A stretch of 64,000 bases of DNA from Allobogoriella deserti (GTDB taxonomy: Bacteria > Actinomycetota > Actinomycetes > Actinomycetales > Actinomycetaceae), in assembly GCF_042680605.1 (NCBI RefSeq), contig NZ_JBHUEE010000003.1, positions 248,001 to 312,000 on the forward strand. The letters run 5' to 3'. The number at the start of each line of letters is the position of its first letter. The stretch's first letter is position 1. Both the position numbers and the translations under genes were made by a program. Under the pieces are notes generated by a model. It was not told where the DNA came from, did not search any database, and worked only from the letters and a program-made list of their open reading frames with translations. Below are positions 8,953 to 16,660 of this stretch, one piece after another.

Positions 8953-9069
8953 CACGCGTTCGGGCCCTCGGCCGCGCGATGGGCCTCAGTGGAAGGGCCC
9001 GGGAGGGCCCGGTCGGATGTCGGGGACCATCTCCGGCAGAGTTCACCCGGGTTTGGCCCCCTCGTCATG

Positions 9070-9138
9070 CCATCGTCCGATGGTGGTCACTGCCGACCGG
9101 CAGCCTCTTCGGACGGCGGACCCGGACCGTCCGGGTCC
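9070..9138. repeat. Three consecutive inverted repeats in a leader region
   Basis: CCATCG-TC-CGATGG (9070-9083), CTGCCG-AC-CGGCAG (9090-9103) and GGACCCGGA-CCG-TCCGGGTCC (9118-9138) follow one another just before the start at 9158. They could be a structured RNA leader or protein-binding sites. Confidence 0.5.
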
Positions 9139-9157
9139 GAACCGGACAGGGGTATCG

Positions 9158-10093
9158 ATGACTCACCACCGCAGGAGCGCCGTAGCCGTCACCGGAGCCG
9201 GGCTCGCCACCGCCGTCGTCCTCACCGGCGCCACCGCCTCGGCCGACACCGGTGCGACGCCCGAACCGGCCGAACACACCGCGACGGTCGAGCGGGTCTA
9301 CGACGACGTCTGGGACGCCGACCAGGGCATCGCCGTCGACGGCGAGCACATCTACGCCGTGGACAACAGCGAGATCACTCGGATCGACCGGGCGACCGGC
9401 GAGCCGGAGCTGCAGTTCGTCGGCGACGAGGACGGCCCGGTCGAACACCTGGACAGCGGAGTCGTGGTGGACTCGCGGCTGTACGCCGCCCACTCCAACT
9501 ATCCCGAATGGCCGATGGAGAGCTCGATCGAGGTGTTCGACACGGAGACGATGGAGCACGTGGACACCCACAGCTTCGGCATCCACCGCGGCTCGCTGAC
9601 ATGGATCGACCGCAACGACGGCTTCTGGTGGGCGACGTTCGCCAACTACGATCGGCGCCGCGACGACGCCCGCAACGAGCCCTACGGCGAGACCTACAAC
9701 ACGCAGGTCGTCCAGCTCGACGACGAGTTCCGCGAACTCCAGTCGTGGACCATCCCGAAGGAGATCCTCGACCGGTTCGAGGACATGTCCAACTCCGGCG
9801 GGTCGTGGGGCCCGGACGGAAATCTCTACATCACCGGGCACGACCTGCCCGAGGCATACGTGCTGGCGCTGCCGGAGGCCGGCTCGGAGCTGAGCTGGCT
9901 CGGGACGGTCGCGCTCGAGGGCATCGAGGGCCAGGGCATCGCGTGGGACCGGTCCGAGACCGGCGAGCCCACCATGTTCGGGATCAGCCGGGACAACGAC
10001 GAGGTCCGCGAGTACTCCGTGCCGGTCGAGCAGATCGCCGCCCCGCCCGAGCCGCGGTGGGACGTGGTCGGCCCCGAGGACTTCGTGCGATGA
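9158..10093 (+). CDS. Secreted protein of unknown function, possible beta-propeller
   Basis: The 311-residue product has a Sec-type signal peptide (basic MTHHRR, hydrophobic core to about residue 28, cleavage near TASADT). The rest has repeated blade-like motifs such as QGIAVDGEHIYAVDNSEITRID, EVFDTETMEHVDTH and GGSWGPDGNLYITGHD, which suggest an NHL/glutaminyl-cyclase-like propeller. I do not recognise a named family. ATG 9158 was preferred over earlier in-frame starts because it begins the signal peptide and follows a GGACAGGGG stretch. It lies 23 bp upstream of a secreted glycerophosphodiesterase and probably forms an operon with it, so a role with extracellular phosphodiesters is possible but unproven. 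Confidence 0.75.
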   Translation: MTHHRRSAVAVTGAGLATAVVLTGATASADTGATPEPAEHTATVERVYDDVWDADQGIAVDGEHIYAVDNSEITRIDRATGEPELQFVGDEDGPVEHLDSGVVVDSRLYAAHSNYPEWPMESSIEVFDTETMEHVDTHSFGIHRGSLTWIDRNDGFWWATFANYDRRRDDARNEPYGETYNTQVVQLDDEFRELQSWTIPKEILDRFEDMSNSGGSWGPDGNLYITGHDLPEAYVLALPEAGSELSWLGTVALEGIEGQGIAWDRSETGEPTMFGISRDNDEVREYSVPVEQIAAPPEPRWDVVGPEDFVR

Positions 10094-10116
10094 CCACCGA
10101 CGAGAGGAGAACAGCG

Positions 10117-11175
10117 ATGAAGCAGCGAACCGTGGCGCTCACCGCCGCGCTGTCCGCCGTCGTCGCCGCCGCCCTGGCGGCGCCGGCGCCCGCCGAGCGA
10201 CCGGCGGACCGGTTCGACCTCCAGGCCCATCGCGGAGGCACCGGCCTGTACACCGAGAGCACCCGCGAGGCGTTCGCGAACGCACTCGAGCTCGGCGTGA
10301 CCACCCTCGAGCTGGACACCCAGGTCACCGAGGACGGCGCCGTCGTCGTCACGCACGACCGCCAGATCAGTGCGGACAAGTGCCGCGACACCGCGCCCGC
10401 CCACGCCGGCGACCCCGAGTACCCCTACGTCGGGAAGTACATCACCGACCTCACCCTCGCCCAGGTCCAGACGGTCGAGTGCGGCTACCGGCCGCTCCCG
10501 CAGCATCCCGACCAGCAGACCGCCCCCGGCCCGATGCTCGAGCTCGGTGACGTCTTCCACCTCGTCCGGCACTACCGCGCCAACCAGGTGATGCTGAACA
10601 TCGAGACCAAGGTGGAGGCAGGCGCGCCCGAGGAGACGGCGCCACGGGAGGAGTTCGTCCGGGCGGTCCTGGAGGAGATCGCCGCGCACCGGATGGAGCG
10701 CCAGGTGACGATCCAGAGCTTCGACTGGGGTGCCCTGACCCTCGCCGAGGAGCTCAACCCGCGCCTGCCCCGGATCGCGTTGACGAATCACGACTTCCTC
10801 GAGGTCGGCCAGCCCGGCGCCTCCCCGTGGCTCGGCGGGCTCGACGCCGACGACTTCGACGGCGACCTCGTGGCGATGGCCGACCATCTCGGCGTCGACG
10901 CGATCTCGCCGGTGCACGGGTTCCCGCAGGACGGTGTGGTCGCCGACGCCGACTACGAGCCGTACGTGACCGAGCAGATGGTCGCCGACGCGCATCAGGC
11001 CGGCCTGGAGGTGATCCCGTGGACGGTGGACGACCCGGACACCATGCGGGCGCTCATCGAGACCGGGATCGACGGGCTCATCACCGATCGGCCGGACCGG
11101 CTGCGCGAGGTGATGGCCGAGTACGACCTGAGGCTGCCGCGGCCGCTCCGGGCACCGCACGGCTCCGTCCTGTGA
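10117..11175 (+). CDS. Secreted glycerophosphodiester phosphodiesterase
   Basis: The 352-residue protein has a signal peptide (MKQRT, hydrophobic alanine-rich core, cleavage near APAPAE). A GDPD barrel follows, with the family start motif QAHRGGTGLYTEST, the metal-binding ELDTQVTEDGAVVVTHD, and the end motif VIPWTVDDPDTMRALIETGIDGLITDRPD. Such enzymes hydrolyse glycerophosphodiesters (or teichoic-acid-like polymers) to glycerol-3-phosphate and an alcohol, outside the cell in this case. GAGAGGAG precedes ATG 10117. It lies 23 bp after the secreted propeller-like gene. Family assignment is strong. Confidence 0.92.
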   Translation: MKQRTVALTAALSAVVAAALAAPAPAERPADRFDLQAHRGGTGLYTESTREAFANALELGVTTLELDTQVTEDGAVVVTHDRQISADKCRDTAPAHAGDPEYPYVGKYITDLTLAQVQTVECGYRPLPQHPDQQTAPGPMLELGDVFHLVRHYRANQVMLNIETKVEAGAPEETAPREEFVRAVLEEIAAHRMERQVTIQSFDWGALTLAEELNPRLPRIALTNHDFLEVGQPGASPWLGGLDADDFDGDLVAMADHLGVDAISPVHGFPQDGVVADADYEPYVTEQMVADAHQAGLEVIPWTVDDPDTMRALIETGIDGLITDRPDRLREVMAEYDLRLPRPLRAPHGSVL

Positions 11176-11180
11176 CGACC

Positions 11181-11208
11181 GGGGCCCGGGGCCAGGGCTC
11201 CGGGCCCC
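11181..11208 (+). terminator. GC-rich hairpin, probable terminator
   Basis: A perfect 9-bp stem GGGGCCCGG / CCGGGCCCC (11181-11189 with 11200-11208) starts 5 bp after the phosphodiesterase stop. There is no T tract, which is common for actinobacterial terminators. Confidence 0.6.
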
Positions 11209-11270
11209 GCAACGGTTCCGCCGTGCGAGCCGAATAGCGGCGACGGCGCCGACCGTGGGAAAGTCCTGGC

Positions 11271-11981
11271 ATGAGTGAACCGGTGGACGTCGTCCTTGTG
11301 CCCGGCTTCTGGCTCGGTGGATGGGCGTGGGACGGGGTAGTGCCGTTCCTCGAACAGCTTCGCCTGCGGCCGCACCCGGTGACGCTGCCCGGCCGGGAGC
11401 CGCACGGCCCGACTCCGCGGGTGACTCTGGAGCACCAGATCGCCACGGTGCGTGAGGTCGTCGCGGGCACCGGTGGGAAGGTGCTGCTCGTCGGTCACTC
11501 CGGCGGGGTCACTGTCGTCAACGGCTACGCCGACACCGAGCCCGAGCGGGTCGCCGGAATGGTGTTCGTCGACGACGCCCCACTCCCCGACGGCGGCACG
11601 TTCGCCGTCGATGTGCCGCGCCGCGCACCGGGCCTGCCGTTGCCGCCGTGGAGCGAACTGGCCCAGATGGGACTGAGTCCCACCGGCCTGGACGCGCACA
11701 CACGGGAGGTCGTCCGCGACCTCGCGGCCGCCGAACCGGCCGGCGTGCTCACGTCGACGGCGCGGCTGCGCAACCCGCGCCGGAAGGACATCCCGGTGAC
11801 CATGGTCTGCACGTCGATGCCGGCGGCCACCGTGCAGGACGCGATCACGGCCGGGGCACCGTTCACCGAGGAGCTCGCCGGGCGGGATCTCATGCTTCTG
11901 GACATGCCGACCGGGCACTGGCCGATGTTCAGCCGGGGTGAGGATCTGGCGCACGCCATCGCGCTGGCCGCGCGCCGCTAG
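11271..11981 (+). CDS. Alpha/beta hydrolase
   Basis: This 236-residue protein shows the alpha/beta-hydrolase pattern: oxyanion-loop region LVPGFWLGGWAWDGVVPFL, nucleophile elbow VGHSGG (Ser77), an acid strand near FVDDAP, and a late His in MPTGHWPMF. Similar small hydrolases act as esterases or lactonases; the substrate cannot be told here. GAAAGT ends six bases before ATG 11271 and no Shine-Dalgarno site is visible, consistent with leaderless transcription. It is convergent with the pspA-like gene (9 bp between the stops). Confidence 0.85.
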   Translation: MSEPVDVVLVPGFWLGGWAWDGVVPFLEQLRLRPHPVTLPGREPHGPTPRVTLEHQIATVREVVAGTGGKVLLVGHSGGVTVVNGYADTEPERVAGMVFVDDAPLPDGGTFAVDVPRRAPGLPLPPWSELAQMGLSPTGLDAHTREVVRDLAAAEPAGVLTSTARLRNPRRKDIPVTMVCTSMPAATVQDAITAGAPFTEELAGRDLMLLDMPTGHWPMFSRGEDLAHAIALAARR

Positions 11982-11990
11982 GGCGAATCC

Positions 11991-12668
11991 TCACGCGGGT
12001 GGGTCGATCCGGCGGCGCATCTCGTCCAGGCGCCGGCCGACGTCGTCATCCGTGCCGAGCTCGTCGAACGCCTCGCGGACCGGGTCGGAGCCCGGGTCGG
12101 TGCCGGCGATCTCCTCGTAGGCCTCGGTGCGGGCGCGCAGCTGCCGGATCTCCCGCTCGGCCTCCCGCTCGACGCCGAGCGCATCGGCCTGTCCTTGGGC
12201 GACGGCGTCCTCCCGACGGCCGAGCGCGGCGCGGGCGGCGTCGTGGTCGGTGCGCAGGGACTGAAAGCGGACGAACGAGTCCTCGGTCTCGTCCTCGAGA
12301 CTGGTCAGCCGGCGCTCGAGTCCCTGGAGCTGGTCGTCGAGACGCCGGTGCTGCTCGGTCAGCTCGTCCAGCCGGCGGCCGGTCTCGACGGAGCGCCGCA
12401 GGTACTCGCGGGCAGCCCGCTCGTCCCCGGCGGCCACGGCGGCCTGTGCCTGGGTGTCGTGGTGCTCGATCGCGCGACGGGTCCGCTCAGCGAGCACCTC
12501 GACCCGGCGCCGGCCGGCCGCCAGGTCGGCGACGGCACGGCGGGCTCCGTCGAGCCGCTCGGCCCGCGCGGCGTGCGCCCGCTCGAGTTCCGTCACGGGG
12601 TCCGCGGACCGGGTCTTGGCCGAGCGCCGGGCCCGAAGGATCCGGCGGATCCGGTCCACTGTCGACAC
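11991..12668 (-). CDS. PspA/IM30-like coiled-coil protein
   Basis: The 225-residue product is almost entirely charged alpha-helix (RAHAARAERLDGARRAVADL, then QLQGLERRLTSLEDETEDSF). Its overall layout and length are those of PspA/IM30 membrane-remodelling stress proteins, although the amphipathic N-terminus (MSTVDRIRRILRARRSA) is unusually arginine-rich. PspA proteins coat damaged inner membrane. It starts 10 bp after the stop of a membrane-anchored coiled-coil gene (12679-13254), so the two probably form a co-transcribed, interacting pair. PspA-like is the best guess; a generic coiled-coil protein is the alternative. Confidence 0.7.
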   Translation of the reverse strand: MSTVDRIRRILRARRSAKTRSADPVTELERAHAARAERLDGARRAVADLAAGRRRVEVLAERTRRAIEHHDTQAQAAVAAGDERAAREYLRRSVETGRRLDELTEQHRRLDDQLQGLERRLTSLEDETEDSFVRFQSLRTDHDAARAALGRREDAVAQGQADALGVEREAEREIRQLRARTEAYEEIAGTDPGSDPVREAFDELGTDDDVGRRLDEMRRRIDPPA

Positions 12669-12678
12669 GGCGGCGTCC

Positions 12679-13254
12679 TCAGGCGGCGCCGCGCGTACGG
12701 TACGTGCGGCTCCAGGTGTTGAGGGCCTCGATCTCGAGCAGGACCTGGTCCGCGGTCCGGGCGAGCTGCGCCGGCGCCACCGACGCCGCGGCGTCGACGA
12801 GACTGCGGCGCAGGTCGGCGCACAGCTGCTCGTGCTCGGCGACTTTGTCGGCGAGGAGGTCGGCCCAGACGCCGCGAAGTTCCCGGTCGGGCTCGATCTC
12901 GGCGTGCCGGAGCTCCTGGTCCAGGTGCTCCCCGGTCCGGCGCAGCCCGGTGACCACAGGTGTCACCGGCCCGACCGGGGCACCGCGGGCCTCGGCCGCG
13001 GCGAGGGCGCTCTCGGTGGCCTCCGAGGAACGCGCGACCCGCAGCCGCAGCCGGGCCAGGCGCCGTCCGACATCGTCCGCGGCCACGGTGCGCACCGTGA
13101 GGCGAGAGCGGCTGAGGGTGCGGGCGAGCTGGCGCGAGCGGCGGATCCGCCGCACGACGTACCAGGTCACTCCGAGCGCGAGGAGGGTGCCGACCGCGAC
13201 GACGCCGAGTCCGGCCAGCAGGATCGTGCCGAGCACATCGGCGAACGTGTCCAT
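12679..13254 (-). CDS. Membrane-anchored coiled-coil protein, unknown function
   Basis: This is a 191-residue protein with one N-terminal membrane helix (FADVLGTILLAGLGVVAVGT to about residue 30). A basic stop-transfer stretch VVRRIRRSRQ and a long cytoplasmic helical domain rich in Arg, Glu and Leu follow. ATG 13254 is preceded by GAGGAGG and puts the helix directly at the N-terminus; the upstream open frame is not convincing. Its gene is followed 10 bp later by the PspA-like gene. A membrane partner or sensor for the PspA-like protein is a plausible role, as in other actinobacterial Psp pairs, but no named domain is recognised. Confidence 0.7.
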   Translation of the reverse strand: MDTFADVLGTILLAGLGVVAVGTLLALGVTWYVVRRIRRSRQLARTLSRSRLTVRTVAADDVGRRLARLRLRVARSSEATESALAAAEARGAPVGPVTPVVTGLRRTGEHLDQELRHAEIEPDRELRGVWADLLADKVAEHEQLCADLRRSLVDAAASVAPAQLARTADQVLLEIEALNTWSRTYRTRGAA

Positions 13255-13333
13255 CGCGGCCTCCTCCACCTCGCGGTGGTCCCACGGTACGACGAAACGA
13301 GGCGGAACGGGGCGCCGTCGGACCCGTCCGGTC

Positions 13334-14431
13334 TCAGACCACCGTGGTGCCGAACAGCAGCCCCAGCGCGTACGTGACGGCGGCGGCGCCGTAGCCGATC
13401 GCGAGCTGGCGCAGGGCGCGACGCACCGCCGGTGCCCCGGACAGGACACCGACGATCGCGCCGGTGATGAGCAGCGCGACGCCGACGAGCCCGGCCGCGA
13501 GGACGACGGCGGCGCTCCCGTCGAGTCCGACGATCCACGGCACGATGGGGATCACCGCGCCGGAGGCGAAGAAGCAGAAGCTGGACAGGGCGGCACCCCA
13601 GGCGCTGCCGACCTCCTCGTAGGAGCGGGCGTGCTCCGGTGCCGGGTGCGGTTCGCCGGCCGTGACCCGGGCGATGACCTCGGCGGCATGCGCCTCAGCC
13701 TCCTCGTGGGACATCCCGCGGGCGCGGTAGACGAGGGCGAGTTCGTTGGCGTCGACGTCGAGGGCCGGGAGGTGCTTGCGTGCCTCCGGGTCGGGGGTGG
13801 ACGCCTCGAGCAGTTCGCGCTGGGAGCGCACCGAGACGTACTCGCCGGCCCCCATCGACAGTGCACCGGCGAGCAGCCCGGCCACACCGGTGACCAGGAC
13901 GGTGCCGGCCCCCACGCCGGTCGCACCGACGCCGAGGACCAGCGCGAGGTTGGAGACGAGGCCGTCGTTGGCGCCGAACACGGCGGCCCGGAACGTCCCC
14001 GACATGCGGGCCCGTCCCCGTGCCGCGAGCGCGCGGACCACCTCGCCATGGATGCGTTCGTCGGCCGCCATCGCGTCCGTGGCGTCGACGTCGCTCTCGT
14101 AGGTGGCGCGGCTCTCGGCGTGCTGTGCCAGGGCGAGCACGAAGACGCCACCGAAGGTGCGCGCGAGCCACCCGAGGATCCGGGTGCGCAGGGCACCCCG
14201 GCCCGGGTCGGCCGCGCGGGCGCCTAGCAGGTCACGCCAGTGCTGCTCGTGACGCCGTTCGGCCTCGGCGAGCCCGAGAAGGATCTCGCGCTCCTCACCG
14301 GTTCGGCGCGCCGCCAAGTGCCGGTAGACCGCGCCCTCGGCGCGTTCGTCGGCCAGGTAGCGGCGCCAGCGGCGGACCTGCTCGCGGTTCGGTCCGGTGT
14401 GCTCGTCTCGGCGGCGGGCGGTCGCGATCAC
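13334..14431 (-). CDS. Ferritin-like/VIT1 fusion metal transporter (MbfA-type)
   Basis: The 365-residue protein fuses two modules. Residues about 15-145 are a rubrerythrin-like helical bundle with carboxylate/histidine pairs (DERAEGAVYRHLA, AEAERRHEQHW, DERIHGEVVRAL). Residues about 148-365 are a VIT1/CCC1 membrane domain (FGANDGLVSNLALVLGVG, ALSMGAGEYVSVRSQRELLE, and C-terminal helices GAVIPIVPWIVG). Characterised fusions export iron or manganese, the soluble domain binding the metal. The start is GTG, six bases after a CATCAT hexamer, so probably leaderless. The gene is 79 bp upstream of the coiled-coil pair. Iron/manganese transport is inferred from the family. Confidence 0.88.
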   Translation of the reverse strand: MIATARRRDEHTGPNREQVRRWRRYLADERAEGAVYRHLAARRTGEEREILLGLAEAERRHEQHWRDLLGARAADPGRGALRTRILGWLARTFGGVFVLALAQHAESRATYESDVDATDAMAADERIHGEVVRALAARGRARMSGTFRAAVFGANDGLVSNLALVLGVGATGVGAGTVLVTGVAGLLAGALSMGAGEYVSVRSQRELLEASTPDPEARKHLPALDVDANELALVYRARGMSHEEAEAHAAEVIARVTAGEPHPAPEHARSYEEVGSAWGAALSSFCFFASGAVIPIVPWIVGLDGSAAVVLAAGLVGVALLITGAIVGVLSGAPAVRRALRQLAIGYGAAAVTYALGLLFGTTVV

Positions 14432-14535
14432 GCCGTCATGATGTCAGCACGCGACCGTGCCGCGGCAGGGGGCTGTGACGGACGCAGCACAGGCGTGCGG
14501 CGCACGAGACCCCTGGTCGCGCGGAGACGGGCCCG

Positions 14536-14805
14536 TCAGCGGGGCTGCGGCGGGGTCGGCGGAGGCGTCTGGTTCTCGCCCAGCTTGGCCTTGACGGCGG
14601 AGGCGACCTTGTCGGTGACCACGCTGCCGCGTTCCCGGGCGACGTCGGAGACCTTGCCCTCGACCTTGTGGACGCCCTTCTTCACGGTCGGGCTCTGCCA
14701 GAGCTTGTTGCTTCCGCGCTTGATCGCCTCGTACCGCTCCCGGCCCGCGCGTGCGCCGAGGACGTATCCGACGCCTGCGCCGACGATGAATGACAGCTTG
14801 CCCAT
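14536..14805 (-). CDS. Small YtxH-like protein
   Basis: This 89-residue protein starts with a glycine-rich helix (MGKLSFIVGAGVGYVLGARA) followed by GRERYEAIKRGSNKLWQSPT, an arrangement common in small actinobacterial YtxH/DUF proteins. The remainder is lysine/valine-rich helix and a proline tail (TPPPTPPQP). CGGAGG lies properly before ATG 14805, and the longer frame upstream overlaps the divergent promoter region. It is probably an envelope-associated stress protein, but no function is established. Confidence 0.75.
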   Translation of the reverse strand: MGKLSFIVGAGVGYVLGARAGRERYEAIKRGSNKLWQSPTVKKGVHKVEGKVSDVARERGSVVTDKVASAVKAKLGENQTPPPTPPQPR

Positions 14806-14965
14806 GCGATCCTCCGTGCGTTCGGGTGCGTGTGGTGAGCGTAACGACGTCTGGCCGATCCTGCCTGCGACGGCGGCTATCGTGGAATCGGCCCACCGCA
14901 TCCGGCGGCGGCCACGACGGCGACCGCGGCACCGACGAGACCGACAGGACGGGGACAGGACCAGC

Positions 14966-15919
14966 GTGACCGACCAGAGCGAGACGTCCGACCACGCCGC
15001 GGCGAGCAGCACCCCGCTCCGGTTGTCCTCGCCGTCGGCGCGCCGGCTCCCCGAGCGCAGTGCGCAGGCGGCCAGGCGGGTGCGGGCGCGGATGGTCGAG
15101 CTGCCGGGCGGGGTGTTCGCGATGGGCAGTGAGGATGAGGACGTCAATCCGGGCGACGGCGAGGGTCCGGTCCGTCCGGTGGAGGTGGCCGGTTTCCGAG
15201 TGGCCACGACGGCGGTGACCAACGCGGAGTTCGACCGGTTCGTCAAGGCGACGGGCTACCGGACCCAGGCCGAGGAGTTCGGCTGGTCCTACGTCTTCCA
15301 CCTCTTCGCCCGCGAGGTCGAGCAGTCCAAGATCCGCGGCAGCGCCGACGGCACGCCATGGTGGATCGCCGTCGACGGTGCCGACTGGCGGCACCCGGAC
15401 GGGCCGCGTTCGTCGTTGTGGAACCGGCGTGACCACCCGGTGGTGCACGTCTCGCACGCGGACGCCGAGGCGTACTGCGCCTGGTCGGGGACCCGGCTGC
15501 CCACCGAGACGGAGTGGGAGTACGCCGCCCGCGGCGGCCTGGAGTCCAAGCGGTACGCCTGGGGTGATGAGCTGACCCCGGGCGGGAAGCACATGTGCAA
15601 CATCTGGCAGGGCCTCTTCCCCCAGGTCAACACGGCCGAGGACGGTTTCGTCGGGACGGCGCCGGTGACGTCGTTCGAGCCGAACGGTTACGGCCTCTAC
15701 AACGTGGCGGGCAACGTGTGGGAGTGGACCTCCTCTCCCTGGGACGACGAGGTCAGCTCCTACGACACGTGGGTAGTGCGCGGCGGGTCGTACCTGTGCC
15801 ACGCCTCGTACTGCAACCGCTACCGGGTCGCCGCCCGCACCCGTAACACCGGGGACTCCTCCTCGGGCAACACCGGGTTCCGGGTCGTAGCCGATCTCGA
15901 CAGGAGCGAGACGGCGTGA
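14966..15919 (+). CDS. Aerobic formylglycine-generating enzyme (sulfatase maturation)
   Basis: The 317-residue protein is a SUMF1/FGE family member: MVELPGGVFAMGSEDED at the domain start, HVSHADAEAYCAWSGTRLPT and WEYAARGG in the middle. At the end, VRGGSYLCHASYCNRYRVAA contains the catalytic pair Cys278 and Cys283 that defines true copper-dependent FGEs. These oxidise the Cys of CxPxR motifs in sulfatases to formylglycine. The start is GTG 14966 after GGGGACAGGA; an internal ATG (residue 43) is too close to the domain. A sulfatase with CSPSR is encoded at 5862-7475. The stop overlaps the next start (GTGA), so it heads an operon with DUF202 genes. Confidence 0.93.
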   Translation: MTDQSETSDHAAASSTPLRLSSPSARRLPERSAQAARRVRARMVELPGGVFAMGSEDEDVNPGDGEGPVRPVEVAGFRVATTAVTNAEFDRFVKATGYRTQAEEFGWSYVFHLFAREVEQSKIRGSADGTPWWIAVDGADWRHPDGPRSSLWNRRDHPVVHVSHADAEAYCAWSGTRLPTETEWEYAARGGLESKRYAWGDELTPGGKHMCNIWQGLFPQVNTAEDGFVGTAPVTSFEPNGYGLYNVAGNVWEWTSSPWDDEVSSYDTWVVRGGSYLCHASYCNRYRVAARTRNTGDSSSGNTGFRVVADLDRSETA

Positions 15920-16284
15920 GCGGGACCCGGCTGCCGCGCAGCGTCTACGGCACCGGCCAGGAGCCGGACGTGCGGTTCTCCCTCGCCAACGAGCGCACGT
16001 TCCTCGCCTGGATCCGGACCTCGCTGGCCTTCATCGCCGGCGCCGTCGCGCTGGAGGCCCTGGCGACCCCGCTCGACCCGACGCTACGGCTGATCGCGTC
16101 CCTCATCCTCGTCGCGACCGGCCTGTCGCTGGTCTTCCAGGCCTGGTTCGGGTGGATGCGCACCGAACGCGCGCTGCGCCGGCACGAACCACTGCCCTCA
16201 CCGCTGTCCGCGCTGCCGGCCGCGATCGGCGTCGGCGTCGTGGCGGTCCTGGTCGCGATCGCGCTGGTCCTGGGGCCGTCGTGA
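15916..16284 (+). CDS. DUF202 family membrane protein (YidH-like)
   Basis: The 122-residue protein has the DUF202 signature (VRFSLANERTFLAWIRTSLA, then FIAGAVALEAL) and three predicted membrane helices. Its GTG start overlaps the FGE stop and its own stop overlaps the next DUF202 start, so the three genes are translationally coupled. The family has no established biochemical role. Coupling to an FGE is notable because FGE works in the cytosol. Confidence 0.85.
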   Translation: MSGTRLPRSVYGTGQEPDVRFSLANERTFLAWIRTSLAFIAGAVALEALATPLDPTLRLIASLILVATGLSLVFQAWFGWMRTERALRRHEPLPSPLSALPAAIGVGVVAVLVAIALVLGPS

Positions 16285-16640
16285 CCCGGCCCTGGGACGC
16301 GGGGCTGCAACCGGAACGCACCGAGCTGTCCTGGCGGCGCACCGTCCTGGCCGTCACCGCCGGTACCGCCGTCGCCGCACGCTATCTCGGAGCCAGCGAC
16401 CCGGTGCTCAGCCTCGCCCTGCCGCTCCTGGCCCTGGTCGGCGGGTTCGCCCTGCTGTACGCGGGAACCGTGCGCTTCCGGGGCCTGAACGACGACCTGC
16501 GCGCCGCCGGTGAAGGCGTCAGCCCGGACGAGCCCGTGATGCCCGGCGGCTCGATGCTCTTCGCGCTCACCGTCATGACCGTGCTCATCGCTCTCGTCTC
16601 CCTGGCCTTCATCGTGCTCACCGCCCTCGGGCGCGCCTGA
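16281..16640 (+). CDS. DUF202 family membrane protein, second copy
   Basis: This 119-residue paralogue begins VTRPWDAGLQPERTELSWRR at a GTG that overlaps the preceding stop by four bases. It has three hydrophobic helices (TVLAVTAGTAVAARYLGA; LALPLLALVGGFALLYAG; LFALTVMTVLIALVSLAFIV). DUF202 proteins are often encoded in adjacent pairs, as here, which suggests a hetero-oligomeric membrane complex. Function unknown. The frame stays open upstream but only as a shadow of the first copy. Confidence 0.83.
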   Translation: MTRPWDAGLQPERTELSWRRTVLAVTAGTAVAARYLGASDPVLSLALPLLALVGGFALLYAGTVRFRGLNDDLRAAGEGVSPDEPVMPGGSMLFALTVMTVLIALVSLAFIVLTALGRA

Positions 16641-16660
16641 GCAGGCGACCGGGACCGGCC

